Below are positions 35,063 to 44,143 of a stretch of DNA of 64,000 nucleotides, piece by piece. The translations under genes and the position numbers were made by a program. The first letter of the stretch is position 1, and each line of letters opens with the position of its first letter. This stretch comes from an uncultured Flaviramulus sp. Its GTDB lineage: Bacteria > Bacteroidota > Bacteroidia > Flavobacteriales > Flavobacteriaceae. The notes under the pieces were generated by a model. That model had not been told where the DNA came from. It was given only the letters and a program-made list of their open reading frames with translations, and ran no database searches. The DNA is taken from the NCBI GenBank assembly GCA_947501105.1, contig CANMUP010000004.1, forward strand, positions 434,001 to 498,000. Reading direction: 5' to 3'.

Positions 35063-35355
35063 ACATATTGTTGAATAATGCCAATAAGTGTATTAGCATC
35101 TTGTTCTCCGCTTTGTCGCCATTTCATTTCGCCATCTTTGTAAATAATTAATGTAGGTAAACCTTTTACGCGTAAAGCTTCAGCAAGTTCTTCATTTTTT
35201 TCAACATCAATTTTAATCACCTTTGCTTTATCGCCTAATGCCGCAGCAACATCTCGAAGTACTGGATGCATTGCTGTAGATTGTTCATTCCACTCTGTAA
35301 AAAAATCTAACAGAACAGGAATGTCTACATCAATAAGCTCCCCAAATTTTGACAT
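35059..35355 (-). CDS. Thioredoxin-fold protein without active-site cysteines
   Basis: 98 residues with an evident thioredoxin fold: LLDFFTEWNEQSTAMHPVL, KVIKIDVEKNEELAEALRVKGLPTLIIYKDGE, and the cis-Pro in KGLPTL. The site where thioredoxins have WCGPC is WNEQST, and the protein has no cysteine at all. It therefore cannot do thiol-disulphide exchange. A chaperone-like or scaffolding role is the likely alternative. No signal peptide. It is intact in length and frame, so it is not a decayed gene. Confidence 0.9.
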   Translation of the reverse strand: MSKFGELIDVDIPVLLDFFTEWNEQSTAMHPVLRDVAAALGDKAKVIKIDVEKNEELAEALRVKGLPTLIIYKDGEMKWRQSGEQDANTLIGIIQQYV

Positions 35356-35495
35356 ATTTTAATGTTTTAAATCAATCAAAAGTATTACAAACCTACAATT
35401 TTTTATTTAGTTTGAAAATCAGCTACTTAAAGTAGGTTACATATACTTAATATAAATATAAACAATTTTGTAATAATTACAACATTTACAAGCCT

Positions 35496-36731
35496 TTAAG
35501 CGTCTTTTACGCCCTTTTTAAGCTCTATAACGGTTATTTCTGGCCAAATCCCCACACGCCCAGGAAAGGCATGATAACCAAACCCTCTGTTTACATTTAT
35601 AAATCTACCAAATTCATTATACAAGCCTGCCCATTGCTTATATACATATTGTGATGGACTCCATTTAAAAAACCCAGGAATTTCAATACCCATTTGTAAT
35701 CCATGAGTGTGCCCGCTTAATGTTAGATGATAATTGAAATCATCCTTTTTAACTTGATATTCCCAATGTGAAGGATCGTGTGTCATTAAAATTTTAAAAT
35801 CATCCTTTTCTATCCCAGCGGTAGCCTTCTTTAAATCTCCTGCTTGATTAAATCCTTTTCCCCAATTTTCAACACCAACTATGGCTATTTTCTGTCCGTC
35901 CTTTTCCAAATAACGATGTTCATCTAACAATAAATCGAATCCTATTTTTGGGTGAATATCTTTAACAGCTTGAAAGTTGTTTTTTTTATCCTCTTTTGAA
36001 TTCCATTCTATATAATCTCCATAATCATGATTTCCTAAAACTGAGAACTTACCCAATGGTGCTTCAAGGTTTTTAAACACATCTATCCAATCGTCCATTT
36101 CTTCAGCTTTATTATTTACAATATCTCCTGTAAATAAAAGCACATCAGATTTTTGCTGATTTATCATATCAATACCATACTGCACTTTTTCTTTATTAGT
36201 AAAACTTCCTGAATGAATATCGGACACTTGAGTAATGGTTAATCCATCAAATGCTTCTGGTAAATCTTGAAAAGTTAATTGATATTTTAAAACTTTATAA
36301 TTATAACGCCCCTGAATGATACCATATAAAAAAGACGCAAAAGGAATTGCTGCCAAGCCTAAAGCTAGTTTAGAAATAAACTGTCGCCTACTTGCTAACG
36401 GTTTTGTTTCTCCACTTGAAAAAGTTGAAATTAGTTTTTGAATAATGCGTACTACATCTTCTCCAAACATTATAGCAACTAAAACAATTTTAGGAATTAA
36501 AAATGTAAGCATAAAACCAATAGCAAACTGAAAGCCCTTGGTTTGTCCTGCGCTTCTTGGGGTTGTAAAAACAGTGTAAAACAAATTAGCATAAATAACA
36601 ACAGCTACTATTATCCAAATCCATTTAATGTACTTATTTTTTGTAATTGTTTTTAAAGCCTGAAACGCATAAAACTCAACAAAAAAGAATATAAGAGATG
36701 CTATTATAAGTGTAATAATCCAACGGGACAT
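35496..36731 (-). CDS. Membrane-anchored metallophosphoesterase
   Basis: 411 residues. Three to four hydrophobic helices in the N-terminal ~150 residues, then a calcineurin-like phosphoesterase domain with all metal motifs: TQVSDIHSGS (DxH), TGDIVNNKAEE (GD), VLGNHDYGDY (GNHD), LMTHDPSHW and LSGHTHGLQ (GHxH). It resembles the YkuE/YaeI-type enzymes that act on membrane or lipid-linked phosphates such as UDP-diacylglucosamine, but the substrate cannot be assigned from sequence. The catalytic domain is probably outside the inner membrane. Stand-alone gene. Confidence 0.92.
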   Translation of the reverse strand: MSRWIITLIIASLIFFFVEFYAFQALKTITKNKYIKWIWIIVAVVIYANLFYTVFTTPRSAGQTKGFQFAIGFMLTFLIPKIVLVAIMFGEDVVRIIQKLISTFSSGETKPLASRRQFISKLALGLAAIPFASFLYGIIQGRYNYKVLKYQLTFQDLPEAFDGLTITQVSDIHSGSFTNKEKVQYGIDMINQQKSDVLLFTGDIVNNKAEEMDDWIDVFKNLEAPLGKFSVLGNHDYGDYIEWNSKEDKKNNFQAVKDIHPKIGFDLLLDEHRYLEKDGQKIAIVGVENWGKGFNQAGDLKKATAGIEKDDFKILMTHDPSHWEYQVKKDDFNYHLTLSGHTHGLQMGIEIPGFFKWSPSQYVYKQWAGLYNEFGRFINVNRGFGYHAFPGRVGIWPEITVIELKKGVKDA

Positions 36732-36802
36732 ATGTAGTGTTTAAAAGTCTAAACAAATATAGTCGTAAAAAAATCAGAAAATTTTAAGGTGATGTTAAAT
36801 TT

Positions 36803-37528
36803 CTACTGATTTAAAACTTTTATAATCTTTGAAATTTTTTCGACATCTGAAAATGACTCAATACGTTCATCAAAAAAAGAAGCACTATTCATGGGGATTT
36901 TGGGGGTTTCAATAACCAAATTTCTTGTTGAAGCTGAACAATGAATTTCTTTAAAATTTGCATTCTTAAATACGTTAGCATTTTCAACATTTATACCTCC
37001 TCCCGGAAGTATTACAATTTTGTTATTGGTCTTTTCTTTTAATTCTTTAAGTAATTCTATGCCTTTTTCAGCAGTAATTTCTTGACCCGAAGTTAGTACT
37101 CTTTCTGCTCCTAAATCTTGAAGTTGTTTTATAGCTTCACTTGGGTTTTCAACCCAATCGAAAGCCCGGTGAAATGTAAACGGTAACGGTTTTGCCAAAT
37201 CAATCAATGCTTTTGTTCTTTCAACATCAATCGTATTATTTTTATTTAAAACCCCAGAAACTATGCCGTGACATCCTAAAGCTTTGCTTTGTTCAATATC
37301 ATTTTTCATTATATCAAATTCATCATCAGAGTAAGTAAAGTTTCCACTTCTTGGGCGTATTAATACAAATACAGGAATCTTAAGCGTTTCTATCACCTTT
37401 TTTATCAATCCAAAACTAGGTGTTATTCCTCCTATAGCCAATTCAGAACATAACTCAATACGATGTGCACCAGCTTTTTCTGCACTTATAGCAGAGCGAT
37501 ACGAATTTGCACAAATTTCTAGTAGCAT
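36803..37528 (-). CDS. cutC: Copper homeostasis protein CutC
   Basis: TIM-barrel protein of the CutC family, linked to copper handling, though its reaction is unclear. 241 residues from ATG 37528. The frame extends to 37549, but family members begin at MLLEICANS, so the inner start is preferred. Family features: GAHRIELCSELAIGGITPS, VFVLIRPRSGNFTYS, GCHGIVSGVL, PFTFHRAFDW, RVLTSGQ and ILPGGGIN. Stands alone, divergent from the asparaginase gene. Confidence 0.94.
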   Translation of the reverse strand: MLLEICANSYRSAISAEKAGAHRIELCSELAIGGITPSFGLIKKVIETLKIPVFVLIRPRSGNFTYSDDEFDIMKNDIEQSKALGCHGIVSGVLNKNNTIDVERTKALIDLAKPLPFTFHRAFDWVENPSEAIKQLQDLGAERVLTSGQEITAEKGIELLKELKEKTNNKIVILPGGGINVENANVFKNANFKEIHCSASTRNLVIETPKIPMNSASFFDERIESFSDVEKISKIIKVLNQ

Positions 37529-37690
37529 TTTTAGTATATTAGAAGCCAAAATTAATCAAAAAAATCTAAGCCAGTAGATATTCTAATCAATCTCTAAATA
37601 AGATTTTTGCATTATTCATTGTTTAATATTTTTATAATAATGATTTCATGAATCTAAAGGTTTCACGGAAATAAAAAAAACAATATTTAA

Positions 37691-38683
37691 ATGAAAAGAA
37701 GGAACTTTATTAAAAACACATCATTAAGTACCGCAGGTATAATTTCAGCCTCTTTATTAGCTTCTTGTGAAGACAAAAAAACGGATTCAAAACAAGGCGA
37801 TACAAAAACAATTAAGCCTATTTCTGTTTGTACATGGAATTTTGAAAATGCAAATTCAAAAGCTTGGGAAGTATTGGAAAATGGAGGCAATGCACTTGAT
37901 GCTGTTGAAAAAGGTGCCATGGCAGAGGAAGCTGATATAAAAAACACCACCGTTGGCATAGGAGCAACACCAGACCGTGACGGAAACGTTACTTTAGATG
38001 CCTGTATTATGGATAAAGATGGTAATTGCGGTGCTGTGGTATATCTACAAAATATAGCACACCCTGTTGCTGTAGCTAGAAAAGTGATGGAAGAAACTCC
38101 TCATATCATTTTAGCAGGAAAAGGTGCAGAACAATTTGCTTATGAACAAGGCTTTAAAAAAACCAATTTATTAACCGAAGAAGCTAAAAATAGATGGCTA
38201 GAGTGGAAAAAAACATCTAAATACGAAACCATCATAAACATTGAAAACCATGATACTATTGGTATGCTAACCATGGACAAAAATGGTGATATAGCTGGTG
38301 CTTGCACCACAAGTGGCATGGCATATAAAGTTGGCGGACGTGTTGGCGATTCTCCTATAATTGGTGCAGGGCTGTATGTTGATAATGAGGTTGGCGGAGC
38401 CACAGCAACAGGTGTTGGTGAAGAAGTAATACGTACAGTTGGTAGCTTTTTAATTGTTGAATTAATGCGCCAGGGAAAATCTCCACAAGAAGCTTGTGAA
38501 GAAGGCGTAAAACGCATTATGGCCAAAAATAAAGGACGAGAAGATTTTCAAATTGGTTTTTTAGCACTAAATAAAAAAGGAGAGACAGGCGGCTATTGCG
38601 TACATCCTGGGTTTACTTACCGCAAAGCAACTAAGGCTGGACATACAAATGAACAGGTAGACTCTTTCTACAAAAAGAAATAG
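37691..38683 (+). CDS. N4-(beta-N-acetylglucosaminyl)-L-asparaginase (glycosylasparaginase)
   Basis: Cleaves the GlcNAc-Asn bond of N-glycopeptides. 330 residues. The N-terminus reads MKRRNFIKNTSLSTAG with a lipobox near LASC, so Tat-type export and lipid anchoring are likely. It is an Ntn-hydrolase that self-cleaves before the nucleophilic Thr (near residue 188) in NHDTIGM; the HDT(I/V)G motif separates glycosylasparaginases from plant-type asparaginases. GRVGDSPIIGAG and ATGVGEEVIR follow, as expected. It lies 174 bp upstream of the secreted trio on the same strand and may supply the same pathway. Confidence 0.94.
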   Translation: MKRRNFIKNTSLSTAGIISASLLASCEDKKTDSKQGDTKTIKPISVCTWNFENANSKAWEVLENGGNALDAVEKGAMAEEADIKNTTVGIGATPDRDGNVTLDACIMDKDGNCGAVVYLQNIAHPVAVARKVMEETPHIILAGKGAEQFAYEQGFKKTNLLTEEAKNRWLEWKKTSKYETIINIENHDTIGMLTMDKNGDIAGACTTSGMAYKVGGRVGDSPIIGAGLYVDNEVGGATATGVGEEVIRTVGSFLIVELMRQGKSPQEACEEGVKRIMAKNKGREDFQIGFLALNKKGETGGYCVHPGFTYRKATKAGHTNEQVDSFYKKK

Positions 38684-38857
38684 CTACAACAACAAAGAGT
38701 TTCTTGAAACCAATTATCCTCCATTATTATAAAGTATAACCTTTCAAATACTAATTAAGATAAAATAATTATTGTAACTTACTAGTCTCAAAGATATTTC
38801 CTGAAGACCTAAAATGTTCAATAATTCTATGCAATTTTAGCTTAAAGTATTTAAAAC

Positions 38858-41551
38858 ATGATCCGTAAATTCAACTACCTCTTTGGTCTCCTGTCAACAT
38901 TAATTTTACTTCAACCAAAACCTGTATTAGGGCAAGATATCGATAATTATAAATATTATGATCAGAATAGCCCTATAGAAAATACGGTTAAGAACGAAAA
39001 CAATTTCAACGGTTACACAAATTATTGGCATAACAGTTATAGTAATTTATATAGATATGGAAACCTATTTAAAATGGCTGTTCCTAATTTGGAGAAAACC
39101 ATTTTACAAAGCAAAGTAGACATTGCCGATGATTTTGGTATTCCTGGATTAGTAATGCAAGAAGGGTTTTTAAAGTATCTATTATCAAATGAGCATGTTA
39201 CTCTAAATGAACCTTCGCAAACTGATTTGGAGAAAGCACTTAAAGGCAATAAAAACATTCTTATCTATGTTAATCCTGATTCTGATTTGGGACAAAAAGT
39301 TAATGCAAAATTGCCAGAAGAAGCTAATTGGGCTTCTAGCTTAAGTAGTTACCAATTTAATGCAAAAGATTTTGTAAGAGTTAATGCTTACTACCTTGAA
39401 CAAGGTCAAAATAAATTATTTGTTGTTAGCTCAAAAAATCAAAAAACACGAAACAAATTTATAGCTCAACTTGAAAACACAGCAAAGGTTGTAGAAAAAT
39501 ATGATTTTCATAAAGGATGGTTTGGAGCTTACTCGTTACTTAATAGTGTTACAATTACGAAAGGACATCCACTCGAAATAATTGGAACTGGTATGAACGA
39601 AGGAAATAGTTGGTTTGTATTTGATGGTTACATGGATTACTTATCAAAAGATGATATAGCCAACTGGGTTAAAAAAGTTAATCTACCTGTTGTTACCGAT
39701 GTTGGTGCCACTAATGTTTTTGGAGCTAAAGATTATGATGGATTTCAAATCCAGCAAATGTATGATAAAGAATCTTGGATAAAATTTGCTAAGGAAAAGG
39801 ACGGTTATGTGTTCCGGCAGGTGTGGGATACCTTGGCTAATCCATATAAATACCATGGCTATTTCGCCACTGAAGGAAACAAAGAACAAATAGATAATGA
39901 AAATATACCGTTTGTTCTAAAAACAGGAAAGCTAGACGAACACACTTTATCTAGTATGGTGTTATTTATTGAAAAAGGTAAGTCATTGACAAATGAATCT
40001 ATGTGGGACGCCATTCTTAACCGGCGAGAAGTAGGTGTTTTAGAACAAGGAAAAATGATGGGGCCAGCACAATATAGAAATGCCTTACAAATGCTCGTTT
40101 TGGATAGATTATATCTAGATGATTACTTTGGTGACCATATTAACATTGTAACCAAAATCAATGGATACAATTTAGACATTATCATTACCAACACTTCTAA
40201 CAAGCCGATATCTGGAACCTTAGAATTAGGTCTTCCAAAGGAAGTTAACGTAACTAAAAAGCCTACTGTTTCAATAGACCTTGCTTCCAAAGAGACCAAA
40301 ATTGAGCGTTTTGTCCTGCGACCAGAATCAAATGCAACTGATAAAACAAATCCGATTGCCGTTCATTATAATTATAATGGAAAAAGAAAAAGTACCTTAA
40401 CTATGTTGGATTTACCTCCGGCCATTTCAGTACATCGCCTTTTATATAGTCATGCTCCCAAGGTAAGCTATCCTGTTACTATCCATAATTTTACTAATAA
40501 ATCCTCTTCCCCTGTAAATATTGAAGTGGTGAATATCAAAAATGAAAAGAAGGTCGTATTTAAAACTTCTCAAAATTGTGAGGCAGCTACGGGTTCTTTT
40601 GAAGATTTATTATTTGACTTGAAGTTAAAGGCAGGTAATTACAAAGTTAAAGTATCGGCCATGGGTATTGATTATATCTCTCAATTGGGTGTTGGTAAAG
40701 CAAAAGGTAAGCCTACTCTATCTGAGGTTGACTTGAACAATGACGGAATTAATGAATACCGTATGGAAAATGATAGTGTTCAAGTTACATTACTAGCCAC
40801 TGGAGCAAGAGTAATTGAATATATAGTTAAAAGTCGAAACGATAATATCCTTTTTAAACTGTGGCCTAAGAAAGCCATTGACGATGTACGTTCTTTTAGA
40901 AAAAGGGGATATTATCCTTATGGTGGATTTGAAGATTTTCTTGGTCAAGGAAGTATGGAAACCCATCAAGTATACAATTCAAAAATCATAAAAAAGGAGG
41001 GGGATTTTGTACAGGTAAAAATGTGGACAGATTACTTCGGTAACCGATTGGAAAAAACATTTACCCTATATGGAAATTCACCCTTGCTGGAAGTTAGGTT
41101 TGCACTAACCTTTATAAACCCAAATGCTAATATGTTGGGACCACAACCCATACTTGAATTGGGCGAAAAACATTGGTTAGAAGATGTATTTATCGTTCCT
41201 GAGTTAAGCGGTGTCAATGAATTTAGAATGAAGCCTGAAAAATATTACGGTCAGGCATTTGATATCAAAGAAGGGTGGAACGCCGGATATGATACAAAAG
41301 AAGATATTACTTTTGTTGGTGCCTTTCCAGTTGATCAACCAGTGTTTCTTCATATGTGGATGAATCATCCTAGAAACAGAGATGCCCATCATTATTATGC
41401 CGAATTTCAACCTTGGCTACCAATTTTTCAAAAAAGCACAATGTATTTCTCTTATTATATTTGGGGAGCCGGAGGTCCGTGGGAAAACGGAGTTAAGTCT
41501 TTAAGAGAGATGAATTTGATTACTACCCGAAATACAAGTTTAAAAAATTAA
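38858..41551 (+). CDS. Large exported protein of unrecognised family, C-terminal sugar-binding-like fold
   Basis: 897 residues with a signal peptide cut near VLGQ. I do not recognise the family. The first ~480 residues contain alternating helices and strands and are mostly soluble. About 480-640 looks like beta-sandwich linkers (VNIEVVNIKNEKKVV, LKAGNYKVKVS). From ~645 the sequence resembles a galactose-mutarotase-like supersandwich (EYRMENDSVQVTLLATGARV, YYPYGGFEDFLGQ, FGNRLEKTFTLYGNSPLLEVRF), as in many glycoside hydrolases and lyases. An EF-hand-like DLNNDGINEYR lies at the junction. First gene of three exported proteins, 14 bp before the next. Confidence 0.8.
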   Translation: MIRKFNYLFGLLSTLILLQPKPVLGQDIDNYKYYDQNSPIENTVKNENNFNGYTNYWHNSYSNLYRYGNLFKMAVPNLEKTILQSKVDIADDFGIPGLVMQEGFLKYLLSNEHVTLNEPSQTDLEKALKGNKNILIYVNPDSDLGQKVNAKLPEEANWASSLSSYQFNAKDFVRVNAYYLEQGQNKLFVVSSKNQKTRNKFIAQLENTAKVVEKYDFHKGWFGAYSLLNSVTITKGHPLEIIGTGMNEGNSWFVFDGYMDYLSKDDIANWVKKVNLPVVTDVGATNVFGAKDYDGFQIQQMYDKESWIKFAKEKDGYVFRQVWDTLANPYKYHGYFATEGNKEQIDNENIPFVLKTGKLDEHTLSSMVLFIEKGKSLTNESMWDAILNRREVGVLEQGKMMGPAQYRNALQMLVLDRLYLDDYFGDHINIVTKINGYNLDIIITNTSNKPISGTLELGLPKEVNVTKKPTVSIDLASKETKIERFVLRPESNATDKTNPIAVHYNYNGKRKSTLTMLDLPPAISVHRLLYSHAPKVSYPVTIHNFTNKSSSPVNIEVVNIKNEKKVVFKTSQNCEAATGSFEDLLFDLKLKAGNYKVKVSAMGIDYISQLGVGKAKGKPTLSEVDLNNDGINEYRMENDSVQVTLLATGARVIEYIVKSRNDNILFKLWPKKAIDDVRSFRKRGYYPYGGFEDFLGQGSMETHQVYNSKIIKKEGDFVQVKMWTDYFGNRLEKTFTLYGNSPLLEVRFALTFINPNANMLGPQPILELGEKHWLEDVFIVPELSGVNEFRMKPEKYYGQAFDIKEGWNAGYDTKEDITFVGAFPVDQPVFLHMWMNHPRNRDAHHYYAEFQPWLPIFQKSTMYFSYYIWGAGGPWENGVKSLREMNLITTRNTSLKN

Positions 41552-41565
41552 TAAAGTTTAATCCG

Positions 41566-43386
41566 ATGAAAAAAAACCAATTTTATTTATTTGTTGTCAT
41601 ATCATTTCTATTTATAATTAAACCAAGTCATGCTAATGAAGATAAAACAGCAGAATTAGAAATTGAAAAACTCGAACTAGGATATCCCAGTCCTGCCATT
41701 CCTTTTTATCATTTATTAGCTGAAGTAAAATTGCCACAAGCCTCAATAATAGAAGTTGAGGTTGTAGTAAATAACAAAACACTTCGTTTTACAGATTTGC
41801 ATAGAGAAAAAGACATCATGAATAGAAATAGACCAGCATTAACACATCGCCCTCCTTCTGGCTATGGTTTATCTCAAGACGGTACTTTATATACAAAACC
41901 ACATATTGTAGGTTGGGTGAAATGGGAACCCGGAAAACAATATAAAATAACTATAAAAGTAAGAACAAAAAAAGATATTCATGCATCAAAAAAAGATGTG
42001 ATACTAACTAGTACTAAAACAATCACAGCGCCATCTGACATAGCAACTTTTAATAATGACTGGAAAAATTACAAATCAATTGTTCTATCTGAAACTGCTG
42101 GAATAGATCGTAAAAATGAGCCCGTGGAAGTATTGCTGCCATTTTATCCAGATGAAGCATTACATCTAAAACGTGAAATACGAGTAGTTTCTATCGACAC
42201 AGAAACACATGTTATTGAAGAAGTTCCAAGTCAAGTATATGACATTAAAAAGTTTCTAAAAGAAGATGACTTAGCACCAGATGCTAATGGTAAACCTTCT
42301 CGAGAATCGCCAATTTGGTATGGAACTATTACTGCGCGTGTCGCTTTTTTAGCCGACGTTCCTGCCAGATCAAGTAAAGTGTTTTTAATTTACTATAACA
42401 ATGAAGATGCTTTGACAAAGACGTATAAAACAGACCTAAAGATTCAAGGAGAAGCACCTGGGCTTAGAATTGATAATAATATGTACACTATTGGTTTGCA
42501 TCCTGATTCAGGTCATTTAGATCAGATAACTTTAAAAAGCAAACCAAACCACCCGTTATTCCATCGAATGGAAACAAATGGCGCTATACATTGGAATCCT
42601 GGTTCATGGGCTCCTCCTCGCCCTTGGACACACACAGCAGATTGGAAACCACCTAAAAATGTAAACTATGTTTCTGGTCCAATTATTTCTTTTGCTGAAA
42701 TGTGGGATAATCTAAGAGAATTGCCAGAAGTAGATGCTTCGGTTCGTTATCAATTCTACCCAAACTTACCTTATTTTATTAGTTCAACTACAATGAGAAT
42801 TAATAAAAGGATTGATGCTATTGCTCTTAGAAATGCCGAAATTGTATTCAAACGGGAACAAATGACACATGCTGCTTGGTATGATGCGATAAGCGACAGA
42901 GTTATTGTTTATAATGTTAAAGACATGCCAGACCTTACAGATATAAACATGGAAGCTGACACTCCTTGGATTACATTTTTTAATGAAGAAACTGGAATTG
43001 GTTTTTGTGGCATTCAACTTAATTATTCAAATGCCGGACTAGAATCAAGACCTAGATTACTCAATCCGTTTATGTATATTACCGGTGGTCCTTGGATTTA
43101 TTGGTCTCGTGCCTTATCGTCCAGTTTTTTATCCTCCAATATGCAACAAGTAATTCCAGTATTAAAAGGAAACTTTTTTGCTGAAAAATGGGCATACCTC
43201 ACATATGAAATTGAAAAAGGAGATAAACCATACAACCCTGTTCTTTATTGGCAAAAAAGATTAAAAAACCCGCTAAGAATACGCTTAGTTGAAGAAGTAG
43301 ATGACCGCGTATCCAGAACCGTTAATGAAATATTTATCGACGATGGTAAAAGTGGATGGGAGGATAGAAAAACTAGTAACCACTAA
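41566..43386 (+). CDS. Exported protein of unrecognised family, likely carbohydrate-active
   Basis: 606 residues with a signal peptide (about 1-23, cut near SHAN). Two regions: an N-terminal beta-rich part (to ~150), then a larger domain starting around SIVLSETAGIDRKNEPVEV with many aromatic and His residues (GAIHWNPGSWAPPRPWTHTADW, FYPNLPYFISSTTMRI), which resembles the sugar-binding clefts of polysaccharide-active enzymes. I cannot name the family or catalytic residues. Middle gene of the trio, with 14 bp gaps on each side, so it is almost surely co-expressed with both neighbours. Confidence 0.8.
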   Translation: MKKNQFYLFVVISFLFIIKPSHANEDKTAELEIEKLELGYPSPAIPFYHLLAEVKLPQASIIEVEVVVNNKTLRFTDLHREKDIMNRNRPALTHRPPSGYGLSQDGTLYTKPHIVGWVKWEPGKQYKITIKVRTKKDIHASKKDVILTSTKTITAPSDIATFNNDWKNYKSIVLSETAGIDRKNEPVEVLLPFYPDEALHLKREIRVVSIDTETHVIEEVPSQVYDIKKFLKEDDLAPDANGKPSRESPIWYGTITARVAFLADVPARSSKVFLIYYNNEDALTKTYKTDLKIQGEAPGLRIDNNMYTIGLHPDSGHLDQITLKSKPNHPLFHRMETNGAIHWNPGSWAPPRPWTHTADWKPPKNVNYVSGPIISFAEMWDNLRELPEVDASVRYQFYPNLPYFISSTTMRINKRIDAIALRNAEIVFKREQMTHAAWYDAISDRVIVYNVKDMPDLTDINMEADTPWITFFNEETGIGFCGIQLNYSNAGLESRPRLLNPFMYITGGPWIYWSRALSSSFLSSNMQQVIPVLKGNFFAEKWAYLTYEIEKGDKPYNPVLYWQKRLKNPLRIRLVEEVDDRVSRTVNEIFIDDGKSGWEDRKTSNH

Positions 43387-43399
43387 CCAATATTAATAA

Positions 43400-44098
43400 T
43401 TGAAATATTTATCGCTTTTAATTTTTCTTTACTGTTTCTGTTCATCTTGTGTTTCTCAAACCAAAACTTACTTGGTTAAGAAAACTGATGGCCCCATTAG
43501 CGTAACAGGGAATGGGACTGATAAGGCTTGGGAAAACGCCAATGTTTTAACTGAGTTTTTGCACCCATGGGAGCCAGAAGGGTTACCCACTACAACATTC
43601 CGCGCTTTATCATCAAAAACTCATTTATACTTTCTTTATCATGTCGAGGATGATCAAATCATTACACCGCAAGGAAACCTCGGAGAGATGGATACCGTTA
43701 AATCTGATAGAGTAGAAATATTCTTTAAATCAACAGATGAAAAAAAACCGTATTATTCACTTGAAATGGACGCCTTAGGCAGATGTCTTGATTCTGAAGG
43801 AATATTTAGTAAAAAGATTGATATAGATTGGGATTGGCCAAAGAGTGATTTCATATTAAAAGCTAGCCAAAATGAAGAAGGCTATATTGTGGAGGGGTCA
43901 ATAAGTTTTGCATCACTGAGGCGATTAGGTATTTATCAAAACGATGGAATTTTAAATGCTGGATTATATAGAGGTGAATATTATCATAAAGATGATGGTG
44001 AAATTGCTATAAAATGGATTAGCTGGGTTGTTAGCAATCCTGAAAAACCTAACTTTCATGTCCCTAATTCTTTTGGGGTTCTAAAATTAGAAAATTAA
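43400..44098 (+). CDS. CBM9-like / DOMON-type sugar-binding lipoprotein, TTG start
   Basis: 232 residues. There is no usable ATG: the start must be TTG at 43400, directly before KYLSLLIFLYCFCSSC, a lipoprotein signal. The rest is a single beta-sandwich with the pattern of family-9 carbohydrate-binding-like domains (GTDKAWENANVLTEFLHPW, SKTHLYFLYHVEDDQI, SDRVEIFFKST, PYYSLEMDALGR, EGYIVEGSISFASL). It would bind sugars or another ligand at the cell surface or in the periplasm. Third gene of the exported trio, 13 bp after the second. Ends 45 bp from the convergent cphA. Confidence 0.82.
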   Translation: MKYLSLLIFLYCFCSSCVSQTKTYLVKKTDGPISVTGNGTDKAWENANVLTEFLHPWEPEGLPTTTFRALSSKTHLYFLYHVEDDQIITPQGNLGEMDTVKSDRVEIFFKSTDEKKPYYSLEMDALGRCLDSEGIFSKKIDIDWDWPKSDFILKASQNEEGYIVEGSISFASLRRLGIYQNDGILNAGLYRGEYYHKDDGEIAIKWISWVVSNPEKPNFHVPNSFGVLKLEN

Positions 44099-44143
44099 GA
44101 ACCCCCAACTAAATGATAAAAACCTATTATACTTTACTTTGCT

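Noticed and set aside
35059-35355. Pseudogene reading of the cysteine-free thioredoxin
   Set aside because: Full length, in frame and with the fold-defining residues retained, so it is treated as a functional gene.
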